Source: Cryptomeria japonica
Lineage: Eukaryota; Streptophyta; Pinopsida; Cupressales; Cupressaceae
Length of the DNA stretch: 64,000 nt
Direction of reading: 5' to 3'
Assembly (NCBI RefSeq): GCF_030272615.1
Contig: NC_081410.1
Coordinates: 120,840,640-120,904,639 of the forward strand
Shown: piece after piece, positions 21,291 to 32,944 of the stretch
Layout of the letters: every line of letters starts with the position of its first letter
Position numbering within the stretch: position 1 is the first letter of the stretch
Program-made: the position numbers and the translations under genes
The notes under the pieces: generated by a model
The model's database searches: none
Told to the model about the DNA's origin: nothing
The model's input: only the letters and a program-made list of their open reading frames with translations

Positions 21291-21639
21291 AAATTAACTA
21301 GAACTTTACCATACTTATCTTGTGGATACCACCTAGGCTGACCTAACGACCTATATGAAACTATATAAATGATCATAAAACCTACTTAAATGTTATTCTA
21401 TGCTAATCACAAATTTTCTACACATATTCTCAATTGACTACTATTAGTTTTAATCATATGCATGCACACTTAATATATATGTCAAATATACCGACACAAT
21501 ATGAGTAATTACAACACAACATAAAAACCAACATGAATATGAATCAAGCAATACATATTCAATAAGTGATCAAATCATATACATCTCAATACTTATCTTT
21601 TTATTTAAACATAGTAAAAGAAATATAAGATAGAACCAA

Positions 21640-21778
21640 TTTCATATGTGCATATATATACATATATGTGTGTGTACACACACACATATGTAATGTATAT
21701 ATCTATATATGCATACATATAGACATTACATGCACTTACAAACATATGTATATGTATGTATACATACATACATACAAT
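21640..21778. repeat. Second TA/TG/CA microsatellite
   Basis: ATATGTGTGTGTACACACAC and TATGTATGTATACATACATA type sequence with self-complementary stretches. Confidence 0.85.
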
Positions 21779-22919
21779 TTTCATATTTGGAATTATTTTT
21801 AGACATTTGTTCCCTACTTTTGTTTAATAATTTTCTTTATTTTGTTCACTTTCACATTATTTGAGATATAACAAGTGGTTCAATCTCAAGGTATGTGAAA
21901 TTGAAATTAAAATTAAAATTAAAATGTTCAAATACAATTTTACATTTCTTGCCCATTTTAGCTAGTTGTTATGAGATAAATAAACACATGTTTGTGCAAC
22001 TTATTTCAATAGTTTGTTATTTAATGTCATTCATTTGTGCAAATTATTCACATGTCAATATAAAGGAGTAATCACTATAAGAACATTTGAATTTGAAGCT
22101 TAAAAATAATCGAAATTTATATTCAAATCATATAATTCATTTGCACACCTACATATTTTGTAGATGACAGCTTGCTTAAGAATAACCAAAAATTGTATTC
22201 AAAACATGCAATTCATTTCTACACCTACATTTTTTGTCTATGATAGTTTACTCAAAATTCATGAAGTTAGTTTGATTCTAAAGGGTTAACCTAATTAACT
22301 TGACCTTAGCAACATGGAAATCTCCCCTAAGGTGTTTAAAATTTAGACACGTGGAAGGTGAAGGTAAAATGTATGCATACATATTCTATTGGTTCATTCT
22401 CATGCATCATATCTATGTCATGACATTTGGGTTCAAACCTAACAGACCTAGATCTAAACCTTAGAAAATTCTAAACATGCTAAATCCTTTAATATATCTT
22501 CCAAATTGTGAGCATCAATTTTCATACATGTGGCAAATTATTCTAGCTTGGCATCAACAATGTTTTTTCATTATTTTTCCCAAAGCTTAGTAAATATATA
22601 TCCTCGTTTAATTTATGAGTATTCATTATCATTTACCAACCTAGCTCCCAATTATTTTAAATTTAGGTTAATTGTTTGAATATAGTTAGCATTTATTTAA
22701 CTATTTAATACTCGTATAATATGAATTTCATTTCCTTATATTATTAGTGGACCTAACTCTTACACCCCCTATGTTTTCCCTTAAGGTTTATCCCTGTTTA
22801 TAATTAGGGATTTCAGATTTGTGTTTTGATGAAATTTTCATATCTTACATTTGACCCAAAGAATTGTGATGGGTAGTCTAAGAAAGTTGTGACATTACAT
22901 AATTAATCTAGGAACATAT
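21779..22919. other. AT-rich DNA, nothing recognised
   Basis: No open frame with a domain, no XLG exon and no element terminus was found before the copia LTR that starts at 22920. Confidence 0.4.
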
Positions 22920-24434
22920 TGTTGGAAATCTAAGTTAGGTTGGCATTGATGTCAAACTTGGTTGTCTAGATGGAGTTTGGTTTGGATATGATCTTGTATT
23001 GTTTCAGGTTTCTTTGTCTTATGTTTGGTGTTGTTGTTGAGTTTCATGCATTAGTGTTAGTGAATTATCTCTAGTGAAGTTACAGTTGTGGCAAATTCAA
23101 TATGCAAGAAAGAGTACTTAATGTATGCAGGAAACAATATTTAATGTCCCACTGGTAGAATGCTTTGAATTCCTCCAGATGGTAAAGATTATGTTCTACG
23201 GATGTTGCATCAGCTAGTTTTCTAGTTCTTAAATTGTTGAAGTTTGTTACATTACTATTATCTAACTATGAGGGCATCTATCAAACTAGTATGAAAAGTT
23301 CTTGCCGGATATGTTGAGTCTTATGTTGCATTTTGGTGGACATGTTCATGTAATATTTCAATTTATTTCTCTAGTGGTGTTTCATTTTGCAAGTGAGTTA
23401 TGTTGTTTGCACTTGGTATCTTCAGTTGTGTTATGGTTTAGTGAGTCTAGTTGGATTATCATGTTTGGATCATGCCTTTTGGTCCGGATATGCATTGGAG
23501 GTTGAGTTAAAATATTATTATGGATCTCACCATCGTGTGTGGAGATCCATGTTAGGTATTTTCATTGGAAGATGTATTTTGGTCGATTGATTACTAAATT
23601 TTATTACTGATCTACATGTTGCGTTTGGTGGCGACTTTGGAGGATGTGTTAGTATGTGTGGTTCATTGAATTTGATTTGGAAGGATGTATTGTGATGTTT
23701 TTTGGTCCCCTATTTCTCCTAGAGTGGACTACTTTGAGTATTTTTGGTTCGGGTGGCTTATTTTGTGCAATATTGTTTATTTTGCATGTGGTTGATCCTC
23801 AATTAGATTTTTTATGATCTAACTTATATTTAAGAAGTGTGGATATATGAGTTGTGTATGAGATAGAGTGTGAACTGATGAGCTAAGAAAATGTGAACAA
23901 TATGCAAGCAGAATTGAGACTATGGATATGCAAAGGTCATTTTGTGAAGAGCTTTGAAGGTGATACATTCAGTGAAATAGTGTTGAGATAGTGATGATTG
24001 TTAGAGAAGTTTTCCATGATGTTGGTCGCTTGACACAGAGGTTCAAGGTCAATTTCATGATTAGGATATTTTTCTCATATTAGTTCTGCTATTTCTTTTA
24101 TTTCTAAATGACAATGAGTCCTTTCGCAACACTTTGTATCTTACCTTGAAGAAGTGTGCCTTAGTTGTGCAAGTCCATGTATCTTGCCCTAAGGTGGTGT
24201 GACTTAGTCTTGGAAGTCTATCAGGTGCTTTCAACTCCTTGGTAGTAAGCTAAAAAAATTGTAATCATTTAATTTATATTGTGAGCATGATTCTCACTAT
24301 GGTTTTTCCCTAATTAGGTTTTCCATGTAAATTTGGTGTTTATGTGTTAACGGTTAAATATGGTTTATAATTAATCTATTTTTAAGATCCAGATTGACTC
24401 ACCGCCCCTCTGTTATGTCATGGACAATTTAACA
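22920..24434 (+). repeat. 5' LTR of the old copia element
   Basis: About 1.5 kb, TGTTGG to TTAACA. It contains GGTTTTTCCC then GGTTTTCCATGTAAATTTGG near 24301-24330, a block also found in the 3' LTR (near 35365) and, reversed, in the LTR at 62516-63575. The open frames within it are not genes. Confidence 0.8.
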
Positions 24435-24449
24435 ATTGGAATCAGAGCA
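24435..24449 (+). promoter_or_regulatory. Primer-binding site
   Basis: ATTGGAATCAGAGCA follows the LTR end directly. It is one or two bases off the standard TGGTATCAGAGC. Confidence 0.7.
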
Positions 24450-24492
24450 AGGTTCCTCTTTGGAAAGCTTAATCACTTGAGGTAGATCCAAA

Positions 24493-25341
24493 ATGGCACA
24501 AGAACTTAATTTCAAAGAACTGAGGTTTGATGGCACAAAATTTCTTATTGGAAGTAGAGGATGGAATCTAGGAGATTCTCAAATCTGGTTATATGCCTCC
24601 ACAGAATATACCTCAGACTCTAGATGAACTTAAGAATCGTGAGAATAATGCAAAGGCTAGAACGGTAATTATTAGTTGCTTAAGTGATGCGGTATTCGGT
24701 AAGATTGGCGGATTAAAAGAAGCCAAAGAAGTCTGGAACAAGTTTAGTCAAGAATATGAAGGAGTACCTAAAACAATGCAAGCTAGGTTAATGAATCTGA
24801 AACATAAATATGAATGCTTGAATATGGTCGATGATGAGGGTGTTGAAAATTACATACACGAGATAAATGAGATTGTGAATGTTATCAAAGGTGTTGGTGG
24901 AAAGATAGAAGAAGGTGATATAGTGAGAAAGATTTTGTTGACTCTGCCTAAACCCTACAAGCCTAAGAAGTGTTTGATTGAAGAATATCATGATCTAGAG
25001 ATAAGTATAAAATTTATCAACTCCTTGGATCATTATCTACCTACAAAATATCAGAGATGGAAGATATCAAAAGGGAAAGAAAAGAGGTTGCATTCAATAT
25101 TTCAAAAATAACTAAAGATGAATCGAAAGCAAGTGAAAACAAGGATAAGATTGAAGCAAACTTTGTAAGAATACTAAAGAGAGGAATTGGAAAGTATAAA
25201 GGGAAGTTATCTCTAAAATACTTTAATTGTGGTAGAATCGGTCATTATGCTTCTACATGTATGTATAAGGAAGACTACAAAAGATCTGATGTTGATGAGA
25301 AGAAGAGTATATACAAATATATGATTCAAAGAAAAGGATAG
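24493..25341 (+). pseudogene. Copia gag remnant
   Basis: Starts MAQELNFKELRFDGT, then a frameshift near 24540 moves to the frame reading MPPQNIPQTLDELKNR and KTMQARLMNLKHKYE, the helical gag (UBN2-type) region. Another frame change near 25060 leads to a CCHC zinc knuckle whose first Cys is lost (YFNCGRIGHYASTC). It therefore cannot make a normal nucleocapsid. Confidence 0.8.
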
Positions 25342-25526
25342 ACAATGGAGATAAAGGAAAAAGGATCTTATGTTCTATGGAGACACATTCATCTGAGGAT
25401 GAAAATGGTGATGACTCGAATGAAGAATCTTTGTTTCTAGATATAGAAGAAAATAATAAGGATATGTCTAGAAGACCAGAAGGTGTGGAGAACAGCAAAA
25501 GTTCAGTAAGAGAAAATATTACATTG

Positions 25527-25808
25527 CATGCAAAAGTAGAACCAAGAGCTTGGATTGTTAACTTTGGATGCTCAAACCATATGACCGGTGATAAAGAGAA
25601 GTTCACTAATCTAAAGAAGTATGATGAAGGAAGGAGATGAAGTTGCACCTATTTGTGGGATAGGGAGTATCACAATTGATGGTAAGCATAGAACTAATGG
25701 TGTTTATTATGTTGAAGGTCTGAGACATAGTTTATCTAGTGTTAGTCAAATGTGCAATAAAGGTTATGAAGTATTATTTAGTAAATCTGGATGTGGGATT
25801 AGAAAATA
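25527..25808 (+). pseudogene. Copia aspartic protease remnant
   Basis: The expected DSGCSNHMTG catalytic site reads NFGCSNHMTG, so the catalytic Asp has become Asn. A frame change near 25620 follows, then GIGSITIDGKH and VEGLRHSLSSVSQMC, typical of the rest of the domain. Confidence 0.75.
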
Positions 25809-25904
25809 AAAATATGAAAGATTGTTTGCAAAAGGTATTCGAACAAACAAAAATGTTTATTATATAAAGGATAAGAGTGGAAGCATATGTTTGTTGGCAT
25901 AGAG

Positions 25905-27029
25905 TAGTAAATGTTGGTTGTGGCACAAGAGGATGGGACATGTCAACTTTGATAACATTGTGAAGATCAGAACCACGAAAGTTGTGAGAGATTTACCAAA
26001 AATTATCAAGCCTACTAAATGTTGTGTGCAGGGAATGTTAATTAACTAGGAAAATAGACAAAGAGGAGATTCATGAACAGGGAATATTCTACTTCTAAAC
26101 ACTTGGAGCTCATTCGCACAAATCTTTGCAAACCTACAAGGACAAAAGGACTCAAAAGAGAAAGGTACTTTATGTTACATATTGATGTTTAGTCTAGGAT
26201 GACATGGGTTACATTCTTTAAATAAAAATGTAAAGAATTTGAAAGGTTTAAAGCACTCAAATTAATGGTTAAAAATCAAGTTGATACTAAAACCAATTGT
26301 TTGAGAACTGATAGATTAGGACAATTTACTTCAAATGAATTCGATAACTTTTGTGAAAAACATGAAATTAGAAGGCATTTTTCTACCCCAAGAACCCCTC
26401 AATAGAATGGAGTTGTAGAAAGAAAGAATAGGACTATTATTGAGATGGCTAGAACTATGTTGAAAGATGCTAACTTGGCTAATGTGTATTGGAAAGAAGT
26501 TGCGCATACTTCTATTTACATTCTTAACAATATACAAATAAGAGTAAATCATACTAAGACACCTTATGAGCTATGGAATGGAAGACCTCCTACTCTGAAA
26601 TATTTCAGAATCTTTGGAAGTAAGTGTTGTATTAGGAGATATGAAGATGATCTAGGAAAGTTTGATACTAGAGCTGATGAAGGAATATTTTTGGGATATG
26701 CTACAAATAGAAAGGCATACCAGTGTAACAACAAGAGACTAAACAAAATAGTAGAGAATACAAATGTGAAAGTATGTGAAGAATGGGATCAGTCTTCCAT
26801 TGAACCTAAATTAGAGACTGAATTTGACACTATCCCAATTGTTGTAGAAGAGAAGATTGTTCTAGAAGACAACAGTAAGAAAGAGACAAATGAAGCAGAA
26901 GAAGAAGAACCTGAGCAAATAGATAAAACTATAGCCAGATATGTGCAAAAGAATCATTCAGAAGATCATATTATTAAAGACAAAAACAATGATATTCATA
27001 AACGAAGAAGAGTTGTGAAAGCAAATGAG
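25905..27029 (+). pseudogene. Copia integrase remnant
   Basis: WHKRMGHVNFDNI is the GAG-pre-integrase zinc motif region. Later come CKPTRTKG-like sequence, PRTPQNGVVERKNRT around the catalytic Glu, and then YWKEVAHTSIYILNN and FGSKCCIRR. Stops and frame changes occur at several places before 26445, after which about 200 codons are open. Confidence 0.8.
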
Positions 27030-27047
27030 CAAGCAAATTATTGTTTT

Positions 27048-27559
27048 TGATTGAGTGAAAATAGGTTTTGAAGGGGCCCCGAACCCCTTTACATCAGATT
27101 AAAAGAAAGATAAAGCTTTGAAAGCCTGGCAAGATAGAACAACCAAAAACAAAGATAGGGACTACCCCAAAAGACAGCAGGGCCAGTAAAACCACCCCAA
27201 ACAACCAACTACAAAGGCCCTCATTTGTCCTTGTGGGAACAAAGAGTCATATCAAAAGAGGGCTTGGATGTCTTTGAATGCTTTCCCTTAATAGTAATCC
27301 AACCATCTTCAACTTTAGCTGCCGCAACAAACCAATCTGAAGGGCCCAACACCGATCTTTCCGGAGTGGAAAAAAGGGTGCTAGAAGAGGGAGCAACAAT
27401 CGTCACGGGCACAGAGCCACAACCAGCAAAAGTTGTGCCAGCACCATGTGAAGCAATCAATGAGTTAAGAGGTACCACCGCCGTGGACACAGGATCATCA
27501 CTAACAGAAGGGACAAAATTTGTATCAATGTACGAAGAAACCGACAGGGTAAGAGGCAA
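27048..27559 (-). mobile_element. 5'-truncated LINE-like insertion with 18-bp target duplication
   Basis: CAAGCAAATTATTGTTTT occurs at 27030-27047 and again at 27560-27577. Removing one copy and the insert restores the copia reading from ANYCF to LPVVEPKSYEE. A long duplication points to LINE-type target-primed integration. On the minus strand the insert has an open frame ending EDGWITIKGKHSKTSKPSFD, then a 3' region ending ACTCAATCAAAAA. It is probably the end of a LINE first protein plus its tail, but I did not recognise the family with certainty. Confidence 0.65.
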
Positions 27560-27577
27560 CAAGCAAATTATTGTTTT

Positions 27578-28368
27578 CTTCCAGTGGTGGAACCTAAATC
27601 TTATGAGGAAGAAAGAAGAGAAGAGAGTTGTGTAAAGACAATGTAAGAAGAACTTAATCAAATGCAAAATAATTGGGCATGGGAATTGGTACCCAAACCA
27701 GTGGACAAAAATGCCATAGGAACTAAGTGGGTATTTTGAAACAAGCTAAATGAACAATGTTAGGTCACAAGGAACAAGGTAAGACTTGTATGTAAAGGCT
27801 ATTCACAGGTTGAAGGTATTAATTTTGAGGAAACTTTTTTTCTAGTGGCTAGGATGGAAGATAGAAGAATGTTTCTTAATATTTTGTGCTTATAATAACT
27901 TTAAGGTATATCAGATGGATGTTAAGTCATCTTTTCTAAACGAAGAACTTGAAGAAGAGGAATATATTGAATAGTTGGATGGATTCAAATTGTTAGAATA
28001 TTTGAATATGGTTTGCAAATGAAAGAAGGCATAATGTGGACTCAAACAAGCACCTAGGGCTTGGAATGCTAGATTGGATAGATATCTATTACAGCAAAAT
28101 TTCAGAAAAGGTACTACTAACAACAATCTTTACTTTAAAGTTGAAGATAACAAGCTATTGATTGTTGTCTATGTCGATGTTATTATATTTATAGGAAGTG
28201 ATGATCTATTTAAGGAGTTGGTAGAAGAGATGCAAAAGGAATTTGAAATGTCAATGATTGGTGAGTTTTCATTCTTTCTTGGTTACAAGTTACATAGTTA
28301 GAAGATGTAATTTTTTTTTTCAAGCCAAATATGTCAACGAGATGCTAAAGAAGTTTGAAATGGAGAAC
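27578..28368 (+). pseudogene. Copia reverse transcriptase remnant
   Basis: Readable pieces are WELVPKPVDKNAIGTKWVF, VRLVCKGYSQVEGINFEETF, YQMDVKSSFLNEELEEEEYI and FFLGYKL. The active-site YVDD reads YVDV (28167-28190), so it is catalytically dead. Several stops interrupt it. It breaks off at 28368, where the nested element begins, and resumes at 32945. Confidence 0.8.
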
Positions 28369-28823
28369 TGTAAGAATTTTCCAAATATAGCCAAGATCTA
28401 GAGCATAATGAATAGCACAAAAGAGAGACAAGAGTTTGACAAGAACACACTGGATTCTCGTCAATATGCAAAATATAATCAACTGGATCATTACATATAA
28501 TGTAAGATGAGACTACTTACAAAGGCAAGGTCATATGGATATGTGAGCACACAATGATGACATGTGGCTCAATGAGAAACAAGGGTAGGTAGGGGTAGGT
28601 GGGAGTAGGTAGAAGAAATAATAAAATATTCCACAAGAGGTGGATCACCCACCGAAGGTGGAATGTAACAACAAGATAAGACTATTAAAAATAGAATTTA
28701 TCCTACATGCATCATCCCTATGTACACACTTCCCTAAGTGTCTCATATGCAAACTATGATGAGATGCATTATCCTAAGTCAACTTAAGTAAAGTGTAATT
28801 ATGAGACATAATTTACACCAAGA
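28369..28823 (-). repeat. 3' LTR (left copy) of the nested copia element
   Basis: 455 bp. It includes a G-rich run (GGGTAGGTAGGGGTAGG) near 28583-28615. The right LTR has an additional unit of the same run. Confidence 0.85.
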
Positions 28824-29353
28824 TCCCAACTTAAGTGCAACTTAGGGGAATGTAGACTCAAGCTAACAATGCAAAATGGGTTTCGGTTACTAGACCATGT
28901 TAGGTACCCATGTACAAATGCAAATGCAAGCAAAAAAATGTAATGCAATCTCTCACAAACAAAGAAAGGGAGAAAACGAAGTGGTAAAAAACTCCCCCAC
29001 TAAAAGAGAGAAAAAAAACCATGCAAAAGAATTCTCAAAGAAGAATGAGAAGGACAAAACCCCATGTGAGGAAAAAGTCCCCCCCCCCCCCATAACAAGA
29101 GAAGAAGAGAGACCAAGTAGCCCCCCTCGATGTAGAATCTACACCAATGGTAGAAGATCAAAATTGAATGAAGAAACTGCTCCACAATCGTCGAACAACA
29201 TTCCTCCCCTTAGGAAGAAACAAAACCAAAGGTGAATCCATGAAGTCTCCCCAATCATGAAGGGAATATGTAGAGAAAAAACTCAAGATGTATGGAGTCT
29301 CTGAAAATTTCTCAAGTGTCCCTATGTCAATGCTAAAAGTTACCCCCTCCAAA

Positions 29354-29842
29354 TCAAGTGTACTGATCCACACTGCTGAAAAAAGGCAATCCAAGATCTA
29401 GTGGAGATGAATGTAGAACATCATCCAAAGACTCACATGTCTCCTCTAAGGATAAAGATGCCTCCTCCAAGTGTTGTACATAAGAATCCACAATCATGTC
29501 AACCTTAAAAGAATGATCATGTAGAGAATGAACAAGAGGGTTAGAGTGTTCCCTCGCAATAATTGCAGAAGGATCATCTTTATCAAAGAGAAGATGAATA
29601 TCATCAATGATGTCTCCCGAATTTGCATTATAACACTCCACAAACAAACCTGCAATGTCTGTCAAGTAGTCATCCCAAAGAACTAAATCTAGAAGACAAG
29701 GTATATCACGCTGCACTAAATCACAAGAAGGCAAAACTATAGCAACATCTACATCATCAGGTGCAATAAGAGATGTGATATCAATAGGAGATGAAATGAA
29801 AGTCTCAAGAATGGGGTCACATGTGAGAACACCCAAGTTCAA
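29354..29842 (-). CDS. Acidic open frame of unknown function in the nested element
   Basis: 162 codons, rich in Asp, Leu and Ser, with no Cys/His zinc motif and no match I recognise to integrase or reverse transcriptase. It lies where copia pol would be. It may be decayed spacer or a replacement protein. Because the adjacent reading frame upstream (FVDSDIK) ends in a stop just before it, it would need its own start. Confidence 0.3.
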   Translation of the reverse strand: MNLGVLTCDPILETFISSPIDITSLIAPDDVDVAIVLPSCDLVQRDIPCLLDLVLWDDYLTDIAGLFVECYNANSGDIIDDIHLLFDKDDPSAIIAREHSNPLVHSLHDHSFKVDMIVDSYVQHLEEASLSLEETCESLDDVLHSSPLDLGLPFFSSVDQYT

Positions 29843-29854
29843 GTAGCCAAAGTT

Positions 29855-30250
29855 CTACTTGATATCTGAATCCACAAAATAAGTGTGATCATCATGTGAA
29901 AAAACAATCTCATCAAGAGGAACAAAATCTGCAAAGGAATACAACCAAGATGCATGATCCACCACCCCTATAGCAATAATAGCTCTAGTCTCCATGTCTC
30001 TAATGATAATTGAATCAGGTGTGAACTGCAAAAATTTTCCCGTTGCCCCGTGAGTGATCTGATAGATGGAAAGAAGATTATTTTTCAAATGGGGTACATA
30101 CAACACATCATTGAAGGAGTTATCCTCAATTCCAATAGATCCTTTCCCAATCACATTCATATATATATGATTGCCCATCAAAATCAGTGGCATTTTGCAA
30201 GGCTCAAATGAAGAGAATGTAGACTATGAAGATGTCATATGATAGGAAGC
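29855..30250 (-). pseudogene. Copia protease-region remnant in the nested element
   Basis: MPLILMGNHIYMNVIGKGSI, LYVPHLKNNLLSIYQITH and GVVDHASWLYSF match the region from the protease flap towards the pre-integrase zinc motif. The catalytic DSG segment would lie just upstream (near 30250), where the frame is broken. Confidence 0.7.
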
Positions 30251-30265
30251 TCCTGAATCTAGAAT

Positions 30266-30925
30266 TCATCTCCCTAAATCGTGACCTTTAGTAGCACAAA
30301 GAGCTTGTCCCTTTCCTTTTGACTGCAAGGAAGGGGAAGGATATGAATCCTTCTTGTTGTAAGTGGATGGAAAATCAATCTTATTCTTCTTGATAATGTT
30401 GGTTAGCTCATCAATCTTCTTGGTGTGGCAATGATACTCATCATGACCATTTTTCTTGCAATATGAACAAGAAAGCCTCTCCTTATATGATTTTCCCTTA
30501 GGTGAGGATTTAGAATCCTTGTGTTGTGGAGAGGAAGATTGTTCTCTATCTTGTTTTGTCTTAAGATTGAACTGTTTTTGCTTCTTGTTGGAGTCATTTC
30601 CTTGATTCTCTTGGTTCCCTTGATTAACCACCAAAGCCATAGACTTTGAAGCCTTGAAAATCCCCATGCTCAACAACTTTGATTTCTCCAACATCAACAT
30701 CTCTGTGAATGTATCAAATGAGGGCATAGTGAAAGAACTACCCATTGTGAAGCTAGAAACAAATGTTGCATATTTTGATGGAAGCTTTCCCAATAGGTTG
30801 TAGACCAATTTCTCATCCTTCTTATCAATGTCACAATCCTTAAGTTGTTCTCTTATCTCATTTTCCTTAGTGACATAATCTTGGATTGTATCAAGTTCTT
30901 GGGATCCAACATGGTGAGATTATTA
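30266..30925 (-). pseudogene. Copia gag in the nested element
   Basis: 180 open codons read MVYNLLGKLPSKYATFVSSF, a Lys/Ser-rich linker and an intact CCHC zinc knuckle, CSYCKKNGHDEYHC. Sequence further upstream (to about 31250) continues gag in broken frames. It is related to the gag at 47.0-47.8 kb, which shares KLGPNYSVFVSTFY-like and GHDEHKC phrases. Confidence 0.75.
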
Positions 30926-31321
30926 TCAAGTTGATAGCCCCTAATCTCATTAGTTTGGTCATACAATTTTCCCAAGACATTTCATTCATCCATAACTATT
31001 GTACACTTTTCAATGTGAAAGATGAGATCCTTTGATATATATACTTCCTCAATGTCTCTATTGCCATAACATTTTTAGTGAGCCATTCCATGTGAGTATT
31101 AGGATCATCTTTAGGATCAGTTAGTGCAGTGATAGTTCCATCAATATAATGAGTTAATCCATTTTCCTTTAGCTTACTCCATACATCAGTTTTCCATCAA
31201 AGATAGTTATGTGGAGTTAAAAGTGGAAATTTAGGAAAACCCATAGAAACAAAATGAAAGAGCACAAAGAAAAGAGAGGCACAATCACTCAAGACACCCT
31301 ACCAATTTCACTCAATCAAAG

Positions 31322-31356
31322 ACCAACCCCCCCCCCCCCCCCTAAAAAAAAAAAAT
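31322..31356. repeat. Poly(C)/poly(A) run upstream of gag
   Basis: About 17 C then about 12 A (plus-strand view), just upstream of gag in the element's sense. A similar C run occurs at the same relative place in the element at 47.8 kb, followed in both by a GGCRCTTTATAMTTAGTG phrase. Confidence 0.85.
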
Positions 31357-32493
31357 GATGATTTGGCACTTTATACTTAGTGCATGTGCAATGGGCCACT
31401 TGCAAAAAATGGCAAAGTGGACTTCTGATGTCAACTTTACAAATGCCTCAAATAAGCTAGAAGAGACTCAAACCAATAATGCAAGAGATCTAAACTAAGA
31501 TCCAAGCAAATTACAAGTACCAAATAGGTCAAAAATGACCAAATACCTATTTAAGTAAAATTTCTACTCAAAATGGTGAAAATCTGATAGCACCACTTGA
31601 AAGTAAAAAAAATTATGCACTTTCAAAAAAATGGCACCTGAAAAGGAGGTCATGTGAGCCCGAACAAAGCCTCTAAAGTTGCAAAATCGAGGATTGGACA
31701 GGTAAAATTGTGAAAAACTAAAAAATTTAAAAAATTTGTCCTCCAAAATCATAAAACACCACCACCATTGTGAAAACCACGAAAAATTAACCCAAATAAA
31801 AAAAATTGCATTGAAAAAAGTCTCAAAATGACAAAGTTATGAGCCTTCAAAGTTGGACTACAAATTCAAAAACTCAAATGAGAGGGGGTCTAAAATTTTC
31901 AAAAAGGTGTTGATGCAATGCTGATGTCAGCACTTCACTACATTAAATTTGATGGTCGTATGATTGTCACCAAACCACCATACCCCCTATGTGACATGTA
32001 TGTACTGTACGAAAATGATGACGTGGCTCAATGAAAATACAACACGTGTTGTATAGATCCGATGTGGCATTTACGATCTAACAACATGGTGCCTACGTGT
32101 CATGCTAAGGTGGCAAGTGATTGGGTATTTGTATGCCTGTGTGGCAGGTTGACTCAGGTGAAAGTGATCGGGTGTTTATACGCCTGCGTGGCAAGCTAAC
32201 TCAGATTGAAAAAAAAATCACAAAAATAAAAAAATAATTATCTTTTTTTTTAAAACCATACCATACTAATCCAAAATGGGTAAATTTTTCCTCTGAAGCC
32301 CAAAATATGATTTTCACCAAATATAGGCAAATTTATACTGAAAATTCATGGAAACAGCCTCTCAAACTCAATGGTGAAGTCAAAATCGTTGTAGGATGCC
32401 CCCAATTTTAGCAACTCCTCAAATTCAAAAAATGAATGCTCCAAAATCTCTCAACAAAGACTACTCAATGAATCCCCAATGGCTCTAATACCA

Positions 32494-32939
32494 TGTAAGG
32501 ATTTGTCAAATATAGCCAAGATCTAGAGCACAATGAATAGTACAAAAGAGAAATAAGAGTTTGACAAGAACAAATTGTATTCTCATCAATATGTAAAATA
32601 TAATCAAATGGATCATTACATATGATATAAGATGGGCCTTCTTATAAAGGCAAGGCCATATGGATATGTGAGCACACAATGATGACATGTGGCTCAATGA
32701 GAAACAAGGGTAGGTAGGGGTAGGTAGGAGTAGGTAGGAGTAGGTAGGAGAAATAATAAAATATTCCACAAGAGGTGTATCACCCATTGAAGGTGGAATG
32801 TAACAAGATAAGACCACAAAAAGTGGAATTTCTCCTATATGCATCATCCTTACGTGTCTCATATGTAAACTATGATGAAATGCATTATCCTAAGTCAACT
32901 TAAGTAAAGTGTAATTATGAGATGTAATTTATACCAACA
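32494..32939 (-). repeat. 5' LTR (right copy) of the nested copia element
   Basis: 446 bp, ending CCAACA at 32939 (TGTTGG on the minus strand) next to the AGAAC duplication. The primer-binding site lies at its left edge. Confidence 0.85.
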
Positions 32940-32944
32940 AGAAC

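Larger units (their letters stand above)
28369..32939 (-). mobile_element. Nested non-autonomous copia element, 4.57 kb, minus strand
   Basis: LTRs at 28369-28823 and 32494-32939 (plus-strand view TGTAAG to CCAACA) are similar at roughly 85-90 percent. The target duplication AGAAC is at 28364-28368 and 32940-32944. The primer site (complement of GGCTCTAATACCA) lies at 32481-32493, beside the right LTR, which fixes the minus orientation. The interior has gag and a protease-like part but no integrase or reverse transcriptase. An acidic open frame fills the space before the 3' LTR, so it is probably moved by other copia elements. Confidence 0.85.

Noticed and set aside
27225-27635. Plus-strand 136-codon frame
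   Set aside because: It is the antisense of the minus-strand frame in the LINE-like insert and runs into copia sequence. The insert's orientation is shown by its A-rich 3' end on the minus strand.
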